In this document: positions 44,312 to 53,935 of the stretch, piece by piece
Position numbering within the stretch: the stretch's first letter is position 1
Layout of the letters: every line of letters starts with the position of its first letter
Assembly (NCBI GenBank): GCA_030645475.1
Contig: JAUSMA010000071.1
Location: forward strand, 62,001 to 126,000
DNA length: 64,000 bases
Source of the DNA: Nitrospirota bacterium
Lineage (GTDB): Bacteria; Nitrospirota; Nitrospiria; Nitrospirales; Nitrospiraceae
Reading direction: 5' to 3'
Position numbers and translations under genes: made by a program
The notes under the pieces: generated by a model
The model's input: the letters and a program-made list of their open reading frames with translations, nothing else
What the model was told of the DNA's origin: nothing
Database searches by the model: none

Positions 44312-44327
44312 CGACAGAACCTCCTCT

Positions 44328-44455
44328 ATCAGAATGCTGAAAAAGTCTGCCAGCTTCGGTCTCGCATCTCTCAGAGGCTCAACGTACCGCAAGGGTACCC
44401 CTCCGCCTCTTCGCTCGCTGCGGCCTTGCTGGACAGCCTTGTTGAGCATTCTGAT
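44328..44455. repeat. 128-bp palindromic element, family A, copy 2
   Basis: The arms ATCAGAATGCT and AGCATTCTGAT pair perfectly. The interior matches the element at 27323-27450 (GAAAAAGTC, CTCAACGTACC, GCTGCGGCCTTGCTGGA). A central GTACC-GCAAG-GGTAC hairpin and a GAGGC/GCCTC stem are visible. It stands upstream of fabZ and, with the family B element, accounts for most of the gap 44312-44703. Confidence 0.85.
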
Positions 44456-44603
44456 GCTTATGTTGACATCAACACCATCAAGAAAGATTTTAATGGCGAC
44501 GCTTCAAATGATCCTTCCACGCTTGCTCATACTTCTCTTCAGGGATGGAGGCTGATGGATCTTCCCCTGCGCGCGTCAGCCCTCATCCCACACTTCACTT
44601 TCA

Positions 44604-44695
44604 AGGGCGGCCTGGTCGATCCTCGATTGCGCGCGTCGAACGAGCACATTCTTATCGTGCGCGTTCCGCGAGCAAGAGGACGACCAGGCTGCCCT
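44604..44695. repeat. 92-bp palindromic element, family B
   Basis: The left arm AGGGCGGCCTGGTCG and the right arm CGACCAGGCTGCCCT pair with one mismatch. Further inside, TTGCGCGCG pairs with CCGCGAGCAA imperfectly and GCAC with GTGC around a short AT-rich loop. It lies 8 bp after the end of the ompH-like gene and could act on its transcript, or be a mobile repeat. The remainder of the gap has no gene. Confidence 0.75.
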
Positions 44696-44703
44696 CTCCC
44701 CCG

Positions 44704-45240
44704 CTACTTATTCTGCCGATCGAACTCCTTCACCATCTGATCGGTCACATCCAGGGCAGGCTGATGGTAGAGTACGACTTTGATCGCAATCTCGCTCCCC
44801 TTGTCGATGATCGCAACGTAGCCATTCTTTTCTGCCACGGCCTGGGCAGCCGCTTGCACTTTCTTCGAGTACTCTGCCACCATGTCACGTTGCTTTTGTT
44901 GAATCTCGCGATTGAAGTCGCCCAACCGACGTTGATAGGCCTCCAGTTTGGCCTGGAACTGATTCTGCTTCTCCTGCTTCGCACTGTCGGTCAATTTCCC
45001 GTCTTGAATCGTCTGTTCCAACTCTTTCAACTCTTGATCGTCGGCATTGATGATTTTCTGTCTGGTCGTAGAGTAGGACTTCAGCTCTTCTAAGGCCCGC
45101 TTGCCGGCCTTCGACTGCTCGATGACCGCTTGCTGATCCATCACCCCAACCTTCGGGACATCAGCCGACAACCCCGGCGACACCATCATCAACCACAATC
45201 CCACGGCACCGACTAGACCAGTCACACTCATTCGTTCCAT
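44704..45240 (-). CDS. OmpH/Skp family periplasmic chaperone
   Basis: A 178-residue protein with a signal peptide (residues 1-25, cleaved after GLSA) followed by the OmpH domain: KVGVMDQQAVIEQSKAGKRA at the start and long heptad-rich helices (DDQELKELEQTIQDGKLTDS, QAKLEAYQRRLGDFNREIQQ, KQRDMVAEYSKKVQAAAQAV) forming a coiled-coil arm. Skp binds unfolded outer-membrane proteins on the way to BamA, whose gene lies upstream. ATG 45240 has GGAGG upstream. A lipoprotein paralogue follows BamA directly. Confidence 0.88.
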   Translation of the reverse strand: MERMSVTGLVGAVGLWLMMVSPGLSADVPKVGVMDQQAVIEQSKAGKRALEELKSYSTTRQKIINADDQELKELEQTIQDGKLTDSAKQEKQNQFQAKLEAYQRRLGDFNREIQQKQRDMVAEYSKKVQAAAQAVAEKNGYVAIIDKGSEIAIKVVLYHQPALDVTDQMVKEFDRQNK

Positions 45241-45313
45241 CGAGTCCTCCTCTTTATCCTCAATGCTGACTCACCCGTCCCGCTATTCTCCCAAGTTTCG
45301 CTCCTCACGCCGG

Positions 45314-45862
45314 CTACGGATACTCGCGGTTAAATTCGTCGATCACCTGGCCTGTAATATCGAGCCCTTCATCGCTATATAACGTGGGGCCTCCCTTTCC
45401 CTTGTCCATGACGACCTGGAGCCCCAGGCGCTTGGAGACTTTTCCCACGACATGCTCCACCTTTTCACGAAACCCTTCGAGCACGTCTTTTTGCTTCTCT
45501 TGAACCTCCCGGTTCATGTCTCCGGCTTTCTGCTGATACTCCGCCATCCTGCGCCGAAACTGCTCTTCACGCTCCCGTTTCGCTGTCGGGCTCAATACGC
45601 TGGCCTGTCTCCCAAAATCCTCCTCCATACGGCGAAGCTCTTTTTCTTCCAGCTCGATCAAGGCCTGACGATTCTTAGAGAAGGCACTCAAGGAATCCTT
45701 GGCCTTCTTTCCCGCATTTGTCTCGCTGAGGACACGGGCTGGATCGACGAGACCCACCTTCCCCTCAACCTTCGCCACGCCGGCAGCGCAGCCGGCGACA
45801 GCAAGGCCCATGGCAAGACAAACCGCAGAGAACAGAGTCCGACATACATGGTCAACCTGCAT
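45314..45862 (-). CDS. OmpH/Skp-like lipoprotein
   Basis: A 182-residue protein with a lipoprotein signal: residues 1-25 are hydrophobic and end in GLAVAGC, the lipobox cysteine. The rest is OmpH-like with VGLVDPARVLSETNAGKKAK and long helices (LEEKELRRMEEDFGRQAS, REEQFRRRMAEYQQKAGDMN). The lipid anchor would fix this Skp-like chaperone to a membrane, which is unusual. A start at 45901 overlapping the bamA stop (TAATG) is possible. It is encoded directly after bamA. Confidence 0.83.
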   Translation of the reverse strand: MQVDHVCRTLFSAVCLAMGLAVAGCAAGVAKVEGKVGLVDPARVLSETNAGKKAKDSLSAFSKNRQALIELEEKELRRMEEDFGRQASVLSPTAKREREEQFRRRMAEYQQKAGDMNREVQEKQKDVLEGFREKVEHVVGKVSKRLGLQVVMDKGKGGPTLYSDEGLDITGQVIDEFNREYP

Positions 45863-45900
45863 CACACCGCTACCTCGCTCATGGTCATAGACTTGTCCCA

Positions 45901-48228
45901 TTAGAACAGCGAACCGATCGTAAACTCGAACACTCCTTTACGTTCACGCTCACGGGCTTCAAGATTCAACCCATACGCGGCGCGGAGGGGCCCGAACGGT
46001 GAGATCCATCGCCCTTCAATACCGGCGGACTTCCGCAACTTAAACGAGAGCGGTTCATTGTCGTCAAAGCCTTTCCCATAGTCAAAGAAGATCACCCCGT
46101 TGAGTTTGGCATCGGCAGAAATCGTAAAGATAAAATCGGTATTGACGATCAACTCTTTGGTGGCGCCAAGCAGCGAATTGTTGAGCGTCACCGGTCCCGC
46201 CTGCCCGAACACGAAGCCGCGCATCGTATTGATACCGCCGACAAAATATCGTTCGGTCAGCGGAATAGGCTTGCCCTCCATGCCGACCGCAGCGCCATAG
46301 CGGGCATGGACCGATACCCGCGTATCGAACGGCAACGGCGTATATTTCATCAGGTCCAACGAATATTTATAGAAGTTATTGCTTCCGCCCAGGTAGGGCG
46401 TCCCCAAATCGAAGCCCACGGAGGCGCGCCAACCGGTACGGGGATCTAAATAGTAGTCTCTCGTGTCACGAGCCAGCGAGGTCCGAAACCCGGTCGTCGT
46501 CTGATTTCCAAGCTGGCCGCAGACAAGAGGAAACAGATCTGGACAAATTCCTTCCTGTGGATCGCTGAAATTCAGCTGCTCCGCAAAAAGGCTGATACTC
46601 CCTGTCGCATATTCAGAAAGCCAGCGGCCGAACGTGATACTGGCGCCGGCTTTCTTCTCAAAATAGGTGATGTAGTTGGTCATGCTGCGATAGACGTCCA
46701 ACTGCATCGAGGTCAAGGAATCTTCTAAATAGGGATTCCGAAATGTGATCAACCCAAGGGTGCGCTGCTGGCCCAACTGGCCGCGGATTCGCCCCATCCA
46801 GCCATTCCCGCCGAGATTACCTTCTGTAATATCGGCAATTGCGACCAACTTGTCCAAGGTGCTGAACCCGCCGCCGACGCTGAACTGGCCGGTCGGTTTT
46901 TCTTTCACGCGGACGTTCAGATCGACCTTATCCGCTGCCACCTGCGCCGGAAGAATTTCCACCGTCTCGAAAAAGTTCAAGTTGTTGAGCCGCTGAAAGC
47001 TCCGCTTCAAGGAGGGAGTATCGATCACGTCCTGTTCGTCGACGCGAATTTCACGGCGAATGACATTGTCTTTCGTTTTATCGTTCCCATTGATGTTGAT
47101 TTGGCGAATCCGCATCATCTCCCCCTCCTTAATGGTCAAGATGATGGTTGCGGTCCGCTCCTCTACATTCGGCGTCACACTGGGCGAGATGTCGGCAAAA
47201 GCATACCCTTTACTTCCATAGAGATCGTTGAGCCGCGTAATCTCGTCACGGATTTTCTGTCGCTGAAAGATCTCTCCGTCCTTCATCTTGAGCCCCTGTC
47301 GGAGCTCCGGATCTTCGAATACCGTATTCCCGCGGAACCCGATTTCGCCAATGGTGAACGGCTCTCCCTCCATCACCGCATACGTCACGACGAACCACTT
47401 CTTGTCGTCGCTCAGTTCCACCGTCGGCAGCCCGGCCTGGGCGTTCAAATAGCCCTTGTTGAGCAAGACCTCTTTGATCCGCTCGACGTCGTTATTCATC
47501 TCTTCCCGCTTCAAGACGCCGGCATCCGAGAGAAACGACGGCAACTTCAGCTGCGAGAATAGACCGTGCCAGGGAATCCATTCCCGCGTCGCCATCACCT
47601 TGAACATCTCGTCTTTCGTCGCAGCATGCAGGCCGTCGAATACCACCGTCTTGATGCGCGCCTTGTCCCCTTCTTTCACGAAAAACGTCAGGCGCTTCCG
47701 ATCCTCGTCCAAGGTCTGCACGATCGGGGTCACCCGAGCATTGAAGTAGCCGTCCTCTTGATAAGTCAGACGAATCTTCTCCGCACTCTCTTTGGCCTGG
47801 AGCTGATCGAGAAAGGCCTGGCTCTTGATCGTGATCTTCTCTTTCAACTTATCGTCGCTCAGTTCTTGATTCCCATCGAACACGATCTCGGTGATAAAGG
47901 GCTTCTCACGAACCAGAAAGGCCAGGGCTACCCCGCCCTTCCCCGATTCCGTCTCCATCTGCACATCTTCGAAGAACCCGGTTTCGTACAGAATTTTAAT
48001 TTGCCCACGAACATTCTCAGGGGTGTAGGGATCGCCGGGCTTCAGCGTCAATCGACCGGCAATCGCCGGCAACTCGATCCGCTTGTTGCCTCGAATCTCA
48101 ATTGCCGTCACTTTGACCCCGGCAGGCTCCACTGCAACCGCAGGCATCGGTAACAGACCACAGACCAGGGCGATCAGTATCATGACAAGGAGCCAGCGAG
48201 GCCCATATGAGCAGCCAGCACTACTCAC
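45901..48228 (-). CDS. bamA: Outer membrane protein assembly factor BamA
   Basis: A 775-residue Omp85 protein. After a signal peptide (about residues 16-35) come five POTRA domains, the first starting VTAIEIRGNKRIELPAIAGR. The C-terminal barrel carries GTPYLGGSNNFYKYSLDL, VGGINTMRGFVFGQAGPV (the VRGF-type loop motif) and ends in FEFTIGSLF, the terminal aromatic of an outer-membrane beta strand. BamA inserts beta-barrel proteins in the outer membrane. The start is GTG at 48228; the ATG at 48183 is the alternative. Confidence 0.92.
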   Translation of the reverse strand: MSSAGCSYGPRWLLVMILIALVCGLLPMPAVAVEPAGVKVTAIEIRGNKRIELPAIAGRLTLKPGDPYTPENVRGQIKILYETGFFEDVQMETESGKGGVALAFLVREKPFITEIVFDGNQELSDDKLKEKITIKSQAFLDQLQAKESAEKIRLTYQEDGYFNARVTPIVQTLDEDRKRLTFFVKEGDKARIKTVVFDGLHAATKDEMFKVMATREWIPWHGLFSQLKLPSFLSDAGVLKREEMNNDVERIKEVLLNKGYLNAQAGLPTVELSDDKKWFVVTYAVMEGEPFTIGEIGFRGNTVFEDPELRQGLKMKDGEIFQRQKIRDEITRLNDLYGSKGYAFADISPSVTPNVEERTATIILTIKEGEMMRIRQININGNDKTKDNVIRREIRVDEQDVIDTPSLKRSFQRLNNLNFFETVEILPAQVAADKVDLNVRVKEKPTGQFSVGGGFSTLDKLVAIADITEGNLGGNGWMGRIRGQLGQQRTLGLITFRNPYLEDSLTSMQLDVYRSMTNYITYFEKKAGASITFGRWLSEYATGSISLFAEQLNFSDPQEGICPDLFPLVCGQLGNQTTTGFRTSLARDTRDYYLDPRTGWRASVGFDLGTPYLGGSNNFYKYSLDLMKYTPLPFDTRVSVHARYGAAVGMEGKPIPLTERYFVGGINTMRGFVFGQAGPVTLNNSLLGATKELIVNTDFIFTISADAKLNGVIFFDYGKGFDDNEPLSFKLRKSAGIEGRWISPFGPLRAAYGLNLEARERERKGVFEFTIGSLF

Positions 48229-48680
48229 TGAATCTGAATCCGACAGGCAGAAAACGACAATGACAACCTCATCTTGGACAATCCTACGTTGAGCTGTGAC
48301 TGCGCACCGTACACCTATGACCCCACCATACTCCGGACCTATCGGGAGCAGATGCTGAGGGCGCAGAGGAGATTGCGGACGTGAGAGACCGACGCGCTGA
48401 GCGCACAGGCGTCACCTACGGCAACATGCGTGCAAAACTCTCGGATTATATTGAGCAAGTATTTGAATGTAAAGCTAACCGCCCACATTATTCGCGCAAA
48501 TGGCGAGCGCACACAGGAGTAACACGACTCACGAGACGGGCAAGAGGGATGACGCTGCTAGGTTCCCAGAACGCTGAACGTCCTATCGAGCCATTCACAC
48601 AGGTCTCGCCCGTCTCGCGTGCGCATGGCCTCTGCGCTCCATTCCTTGACATCGCCTACCCCATCACATAGTATCGGCGC
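48229..48680. other. Gene-free gap between divergent bamA and galU
   Basis: The gap must hold the promoters for both directions, but I see no convincing -35/-10 pair. CACGAGACGGGC around 48528-48540 and GCCCGTCTCGCGTG around 48611-48624 form an imperfect inverted repeat about 70 bp apart, another fold-back element of the kind found elsewhere in the window. A 96-codon open frame on the plus strand here has no recognisable features. Confidence 0.55.
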
Positions 48681-49592
48681 ATGTCACGCTTCGAAGTCCG
48701 CAAAGCCGTGATTCCAGCCGCAGGCCTTGGCACTCGCTTCCTGCCTGCGACGAAAGCCTCTCCCAAAGAAATGTTACCGCTCGTCGACAAGCCGCTGATT
48801 CAATATGCGGTGGAAGAAGCGGTCGCCTCAGGGATCGAAGACATTATCATCATCACCGGACGGGGCAAACGCGCGATCGAAGATCACTTCGACCGCTCCG
48901 TCGAACTGGAAGAAAATCTCAAGGGCAGCGGCAAAGCGCAGCTCTTGAGCCAGATGCGGCACATCTCCACGCTCGCCAACTTTTGTTACGTCCGTCAATC
49001 GGAAGCGCTGGGGCTGGGCCATGCCGTCCTCTGCGCCCAACGGCTGATCGGGGACGAGCCCTTTGCCGTCATTTTGGGCGACGAAATCATCGATGCCCCG
49101 ATGCCAGGCCTCGCACAACTCATTCATGCCTACAAAAAACGCCACGGGGCAATCCTCGGGGTGCAGGAAGTCCCCCACCAAGAGGTCAACCGCTATGGAA
49201 TCGTCACGCCTCGACGGGTCTCAGCAGGTTTGCATCGAGTCGAAGGCCTGATCGAAAAACCGTCGCCGTCCGAAGCGCCCTCCAATCTCGCGGTCATCGG
49301 TCGCTACGTCCTGCCGCCGGAGATTTTCTCCATTCTCCGAAAGACCCAGCCGGGGAAAAATGGCGAGATCCAATTGACCGACGCCCTCCGGGAACTGGCG
49401 AAGAAATCTCCGATGTTTGCGCTGGAGATACAAGGCCAGCGATACGACGCCGGTGACAAGTTGGGGTTTCTCATCGCGACCGTCGAGTTCGCGCTCAAGA
49501 ACCCCTCCCTGGGACCGGACTTCGAGGAATACCTGCAGAATCGTATGCGGTCCTCCGGAGGGCGCAGCACGACACGCTCACGAAAAGCCTAG
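48681..49592 (+). CDS. galU: UTP-glucose-1-phosphate uridylyltransferase
   Basis: A 303-residue nucleotidyltransferase that makes UDP-glucose for LPS and other glycans. KAVIPAAGLGTRFLPATKAS and PKEMLPLVDKPLIQYAVEEA are the GalU signature, followed by IIIITGRGKRAIEDHFD, RQSEALGLGHAVLCAQ, VILGDEIID and VEGLIEKPSPSEAPSNLAV. The ending (TDALREL...YDAGDKLGFLIA) is typical. It is the first plus-strand gene after the LPS block and supplies a donor for those transferases. Confidence 0.95.
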   Translation: MSRFEVRKAVIPAAGLGTRFLPATKASPKEMLPLVDKPLIQYAVEEAVASGIEDIIIITGRGKRAIEDHFDRSVELEENLKGSGKAQLLSQMRHISTLANFCYVRQSEALGLGHAVLCAQRLIGDEPFAVILGDEIIDAPMPGLAQLIHAYKKRHGAILGVQEVPHQEVNRYGIVTPRRVSAGLHRVEGLIEKPSPSEAPSNLAVIGRYVLPPEIFSILRKTQPGKNGEIQLTDALRELAKKSPMFALEIQGQRYDAGDKLGFLIATVEFALKNPSLGPDFEEYLQNRMRSSGGRSTTRSRKA

Positions 49593-49661
49593 CCGCGGCA
49601 CGCAACCAAGGCACCGCATCACCTGTCATTGACGACTGCGCATAACACTGGGACCATACCG

Positions 49662-52166
49662 ATGAACGACTCCATCGAACAAGACTTGCAGCCACCCCAA
49701 AACACCGAAATTCCCGACCACCTTCCGCTGTTGCCGGTCCGGGACATCGTCGTCTTCCCCTACATGGTCCTCCCCTTGTTCGTCGGACGTGACATGTCGA
49801 TCAAAGCGATTGAAGCCGCCTTAGCCGGCAATCGGATGATCTTCCTCGCCACGCAAAAGGCCCTGGACGTCGAAAATCCGACGGCGGACGATATCCATAC
49901 CATCGGCACGGTCGGCATCATCATGCGGATGCTGAAACTTCCCGATGAGCGCATCAAGGTGCTCGTGCAGGGGGTCTCGAAAGCCAGGATTACCGGCTAT
50001 ATTCAGACCGAGCCCTACTACTCCGTCCGTATCGACAAGCTCACCGAACACAAATCGGCCGGTGCGGCCCTTGAAACCGAAGCCGTCATGCGGACGGTGA
50101 AAGAGCAGATCGAACGAATCGTGAGCCTCGGGAAGATTCTGATCCCGGATGTGATGGTCGTCATTGAAAACCTCGAAGACCCCGGCCGCCTCGCCGATAT
50201 GGTGGCGTCGAATCTTGGACTCAAGGTCGAGGTCACTCAGGCCGTCCTGGAGGTCATCGACCCGATCAAGCGCCTCCGGCACGTCAGCGACATCCTCGGC
50301 AAGGAAATCGAAGTCCTCTCCATGCAGCAAAAGATTCAAGCGCAGGCCAAGGGGGAGATGGACAAGACTCAACGCGAATACTTCTTGCGCGAGCAACTCA
50401 AAGCCATTCAAAAAGAGCTCGGCGAGCTCGACGAGCGTGCGGAAGAAATCACCGAGTTTCGCAAGCGGATCGCAGAACTCAAGATGCCTGAAAAGGTGCT
50501 GAAAGAAACCGAAAAACAGCTCAAACGCCTTGAGAAAATGCATCCGGATACCGCCGAGTCTGCGACCGTCAGGACCTACATCGAATGGATCGTGGAACTG
50601 CCCTGGTCCAAGCGATCGAAAGACAACCTCGACCTCAAAGCTGCCTCCAAAGTGCTCAACGAAGATCACTACGATCTGGAAAAAGTCAAAGAGCGGATCC
50701 TTGAGTATCTCGCCGTACGGAAGCTCAAAGACAAAATGAAGGGTCCGATCCTCTGCTTCGTCGGGCCACCAGGCGTCGGAAAAACCTCACTCGGGAAGTC
50801 GATCGCCCGCGCGCTCGGCCGTGAGTTTGTCCGCATCAGTCTCGGCGGAGTCCGCGATGAAGCTGAAATCCGCGGCCATCGACGCACCTATGTCGGCGCG
50901 CTCCCCGGCCGCATCATTCAAGGCATGAAACAGGCCGGCACCAATAATCCTGTCTTTATGCTGGACGAAGTGGACAAGGTCGGCATGGATTTCCGCGGCG
51001 ATCCTTCCGCCGCCTTACTCGAAGTGCTCGACCCCGAACAGAACAACTCGTTCACGGACCATTACCTGGGTGTGCCCTTCGACCTGACCGACGTGCTGTT
51101 CATTGCGACCGCCAACCTGATCGATCCGATCTTGCCGGCCTTACGCGACCGGATGGAAGTCATCGGCATCCCCGGCTATACCGAAGAAGAAAAGTTGGGC
51201 ATCGCCCAGAAATACCTGATCCCCCGGCAGCTCAACGAACATGGCATCACCGAAAAACATGTCCGCATCGCCGAGCCGGCGGTGCGTCAGATCATCGCCA
51301 ACTATACGCGTGAAGCCGGCGTCCGGAATCTTGAGCGGGAAATCGCCAACGTCATGCGCAAGGTGGCCAAGAAAGTAGCGGAAGGGAAAGGCGTCGGGTT
51401 CCCCGTGAATCCCGCCAACCTGCATAAGTATCTCGGCGTCCCCAAGTTCGTGCCCGAAGAAGAATTGAAGGTAGACGAGATCGGCGTGGCCACCGGGTTA
51501 GCCTGGACGGAGTCCGGCGGCGATGTGCTCTACATCGAAGCCACCGCCATGAAGGGCAAGGGGCAACTGACCCTTACCGGCCAGCTGGGCGATGTGATGA
51601 AAGAGTCCGCACAGGCCGCCTTGAGCTATGTCCGATCGCGCGAGCGCACGCTCGGCATCGACCCGGACGTCTTCACCACGCAGGATCTCCATATCCATGT
51701 GCCGGCTGGAGCGATCCCCAAGGACGGACCGTCCGCGGGCATCACCATGGCCATCGCCATTGCTTCGACCTTGTCGCAAATCCCGGTACGCCGTGATCTG
51801 GCCATGACCGGCGAAATCACACTCCGCGGGCGAGTGCTCCCCATCGGCGGATTGAAGGAAAAGCTGTTGGCGGCCAAACGAGCCAAACTGACCACCGTGA
51901 TTCTTCCAAAACGCAATAAGAAGGATCTCGACGAGATTCCCAAGCATATTTTGAAGGGCATCCAACTCGTCTTTGCCGACACGATGGACGATGTGATGAA
52001 AGTCGCGCTCCGGCGGGGCCCGAAACCCGCGCGCCCAACGGGCAAACCCCAGACACCGCAGCCACAACAGAAAAAATCAGCCGGCCGCGCAAAGACCGGG
52101 CGAACGGCTCGCTCGCTGCCGGTGCATGCAGCCACCACGACCACGCGACCACGACAATTGCACTAG
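49662..52166 (+). CDS. lon: ATP-dependent protease Lon
   Basis: An 834-residue AAA+ serine protease of the cytoplasm. The N-terminal substrate domain starts [20 protein letters not shown]. The ATPase has Walker [20 protein letters not shown], Walker [12 protein letters not shown] and a sensor region. The protease domain carries [14 protein letters not shown] with the catalytic serine (about residue 690) and the partner lysine in [13 protein letters not shown]. The C-terminal 40 residues are a basic, Pro-rich tail. ATG 49662 is used; a TTG at 49629 is in frame. The stop codon falls in the arm of a fold-back element. Confidence 0.94.
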   Translation: MNDSIEQDLQPPQNTEIPDHLPLLPVRDIVVFPYMVLPLFVGRDMSIKAIEAALAGNRMIFLATQKALDVENPTADDIHTIGTVGIIMRMLKLPDERIKVLVQGVSKARITGYIQTEPYYSVRIDKLTEHKSAGAALETEAVMRTVKEQIERIVSLGKILIPDVMVVIENLEDPGRLADMVASNLGLKVEVTQAVLEVIDPIKRLRHVSDILGKEIEVLSMQQKIQAQAKGEMDKTQREYFLREQLKAIQKELGELDERAEEITEFRKRIAELKMPEKVLKETEKQLKRLEKMHPDTAESATVRTYIEWIVELPWSKRSKDNLDLKAASKVLNEDHYDLEKVKERILEYLAVRKLKDKMKGPILCFVGPPGVGKTSLGKSIARALGREFVRISLGGVRDEAEIRGHRRTYVGALPGRIIQGMKQAGTNNPVFMLDEVDKVGMDFRGDPSAALLEVLDPEQNNSFTDHYLGVPFDLTDVLFIATANLIDPILPALRDRMEVIGIPGYTEEEKLGIAQKYLIPRQLNEHGITEKHVRIAEPAVRQIIANYTREAGVRNLEREIANVMRKVAKKVAEGKGVGFPVNPANLHKYLGVPKFVPEEELKVDEIGVATGLAWTESGGDVLYIEATAMKGKGQLTLTGQLGDVMKESAQAALSYVRSRERTLGIDPDVFTTQDLHIHVPAGAIPKDGPSAGITMAIAIASTLSQIPVRRDLAMTGEITLRGRVLPIGGLKEKLLAAKRAKLTTVILPKRNKKDLDEIPKHILKGIQLVFADTMDDVMKVALRRGPKPARPTGKPQTPQPQQKKSAGRAKTGRTARSLPVHAATTTTRPRQLH

Positions 52167-52358
52167 CCTGCATTATTCATGAGCACTTCTGCTGCAATCG
52201 CGGATTCGCTGCTCCGACAAGCCTTCGGCGGGCAGGCTCGCGGCTTAGCCACTCAACGTACTATTCACGTACGCCTCGTGGCTAAACCGCTCCGCATGCC
52301 CGTCTCGCAACGCGACTCCGTGATTTCGCAACGAACTGTCATAAATAATGCAGGCTAG
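52163..52358. repeat. 196-bp fold-back element between lon and thiL, family C
   Basis: CTAGCCTGCATTATTCATGA at the left pairs with the right arm (19 of 20 bases). Inside, GCGGCTTAGCCAC pairs with GTGGCTAAACCGC, and the centre holds CGTAC-TATTCA-CGTACG. The central CTCAACGTAC / GTACGCCTC core recurs in the family A elements. The arms overlap the stop of lon and lie just before the start of thiL. Confidence 0.8.
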
Positions 52359-52359
52359 T

Positions 52360-53415
52360 ATGGCCTCGAAGGTCGGCACGAAGGCCCGCTCCCCGATCCG
52401 CGAATTCGATCTCATTCGAACGCTCCAACAACGGCATGGTCGCAAGAGTCTCTCGGTCATTCGAGGGATCGGCGACGATGCCGCCGTGGTGACCTCAGGA
52501 GCCGGACGGTGGAGCGTACTGACCACCGACCTGCTCGCAGAAGGCATCCACTTCGATCTCCGAACCGCCACGATGGCTGATATTGGGTTTCGCGCGGCAG
52601 CAGCCAACCTCAGCGACATCGCCGCGATGGGAGCCACGCCCCAATATATACTCGTCGCCTTGGCCATTCCCCGCACCGGCACCAGCGACCAGGTTCAGCA
52701 GCTCTACCGGGGCATGATGGCCGCCTGCCGCCTACATCACGTAGAACTCATCGGTGGCGACACCTCGGCCTCCGACGGCGGATGGTTTATCAGCGTGACG
52801 CTGGTCGGCATGGTTCCTCCTCGCAAGGCACTGTTCCGGAACGGTGCAGGCATTGGAGATCTGCTCTACGTCACCGGGACGATCGGCGATTCTTTGGCCG
52901 GCCTCATGCTGCTGAACGAACTGCCGCCCCGCAAGAAACAACGTCCTGGTACCGCAGCACTCTCGCCCAGGCACCGACAGTTCCTGATCGGACGGCACCT
53001 GCGTCCGACGGCCCGCATCGCAGAAGGCCAATGGCTCAGCTCCCATCGCCTCGCCACCTCAGCCATCGACATATCAGACGGCCTGTCCGGCGATCTCCGC
53101 CATATCTGTGAAGAAAGCCATGTCGGCGCGGAACTCGATCTTGGCGCGCTTCCCGTCTCGCCCGCCTGCCGCGCCTATGCGGCAGCTCGAACACTCGACC
53201 CGGTGGCGCTGGCACTGACCGGAGGCGAAGATTATGAGTTGCTCTTTACCCTCTCGCCGCGTCACCAGGCGCAGGCTGAACAGGCTGCTAAGACCCATCG
53301 ATTTCGCATCACCTGCATCGGCGCCATTCGCCCGGCTCGACATGGAGTCCAAGCCGTTGGCCCCGATGGAAAGAAGCGCCCGTTGCCGATCACCAGTTAC
53401 GAACATTTCAGGTAA
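52360..53415 (+). CDS. thiL: Thiamine-monophosphate kinase
   Basis: A 351-residue ThiL of the PurM-like ATPase fold. REFDLIRTLQQRHG at the start, IRGIGDDAAVV (metal-binding), LTTDLLAEGIHFDLRTATMA, IGFRAAAANLSDIAAMGATP, LIGGDTSASD, YVTGTIGDSLAGL, AIDISDGLSGDLRHICEES and LTGGEDYELLFTL are all family signatures. It makes thiamine diphosphate. ATG 52360 has AGG five bases upstream; an ATG at 52348 lies inside the fold-back arm. It could be an operon with the DUF2062 gene. Confidence 0.93.
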   Translation: MASKVGTKARSPIREFDLIRTLQQRHGRKSLSVIRGIGDDAAVVTSGAGRWSVLTTDLLAEGIHFDLRTATMADIGFRAAAANLSDIAAMGATPQYILVALAIPRTGTSDQVQQLYRGMMAACRLHHVELIGGDTSASDGGWFISVTLVGMVPPRKALFRNGAGIGDLLYVTGTIGDSLAGLMLLNELPPRKKQRPGTAALSPRHRQFLIGRHLRPTARIAEGQWLSSHRLATSAIDISDGLSGDLRHICEESHVGAELDLGALPVSPACRAYAAARTLDPVALALTGGEDYELLFTLSPRHQAQAEQAAKTHRFRITCIGAIRPARHGVQAVGPDGKKRPLPITSYEHFR

Positions 53416-53436
53416 CCGGCCCTCGCAACCATACCT

Positions 53437-53925
53437 ATGGCCAGGCTCCCATCATTTCGATCGCTGCTGAAACAGGTCCTCCATCTGCGGGAATCGCCGC
53501 AGCGAACGGCCATGGCCTTTGCCATTGGCGTCTTCATTGCCTTTTCCCCGACCTATGGCTTGCACACCCTCATGGTGCTCTTCTGCACCTGGGCCTTAGG
53601 CTTGAACTTTCTCGCCCTCATGATAGGCGCCTTCATCAACAACCCCTGGACCATCGTCCCGATCCTTGGCGCCACCTACTGGGTCGGCGCACTCTTGCTC
53701 GGCCGTTCGGACGGCCCGTCCTTCGACTGGCACGATCTGAGTTTCACGGCAATCTATGAACAGGTCATGCCCTACGCCGTCCCCTTCTTTCTCGGCGGAT
53801 TAGTCTTGAGCCTCCTCGGTGCGATCCTCGCCTACCCCCTCGCCTACTATTTCCTGGCCAAACATCGGCAGTCACACCCACTGAACCAAACAGAGCCATT
53901 GCTGCCTCCGCAAGATGTAGGCTAA
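53437..53925 (+). CDS. DUF2062 domain membrane protein
   Basis: A 162-residue protein with the DUF2062 layout: ESPQRTAMAFAIGVFIAFSP, then TYGLHTLMVLFCTWALGLN, ALMIGAFINNPWTIVPILGA and a final transmembrane hairpin PFFLGGLVLSLLGAILAYPL. NNPWT is the family's most constant motif. Function is unknown; family members often occur beside glycosyltransferases. Start is ATG, 22 bp after thiL, so it is probably in one transcript with thiL. Confidence 0.85.
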   Translation: MARLPSFRSLLKQVLHLRESPQRTAMAFAIGVFIAFSPTYGLHTLMVLFCTWALGLNFLALMIGAFINNPWTIVPILGATYWVGALLLGRSDGPSFDWHDLSFTAIYEQVMPYAVPFFLGGLVLSLLGAILAYPLAYYFLAKHRQSHPLNQTEPLLPPQDVG

Positions 53926-53935
53926 GATCGATTGC

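Noticed and set aside
48381-48671. A 96-codon plus-strand open frame before galU
   Set aside because: Composition is Arg-rich and atypical, part of it lies in an inverted repeat, and no ribosome site or family is visible.
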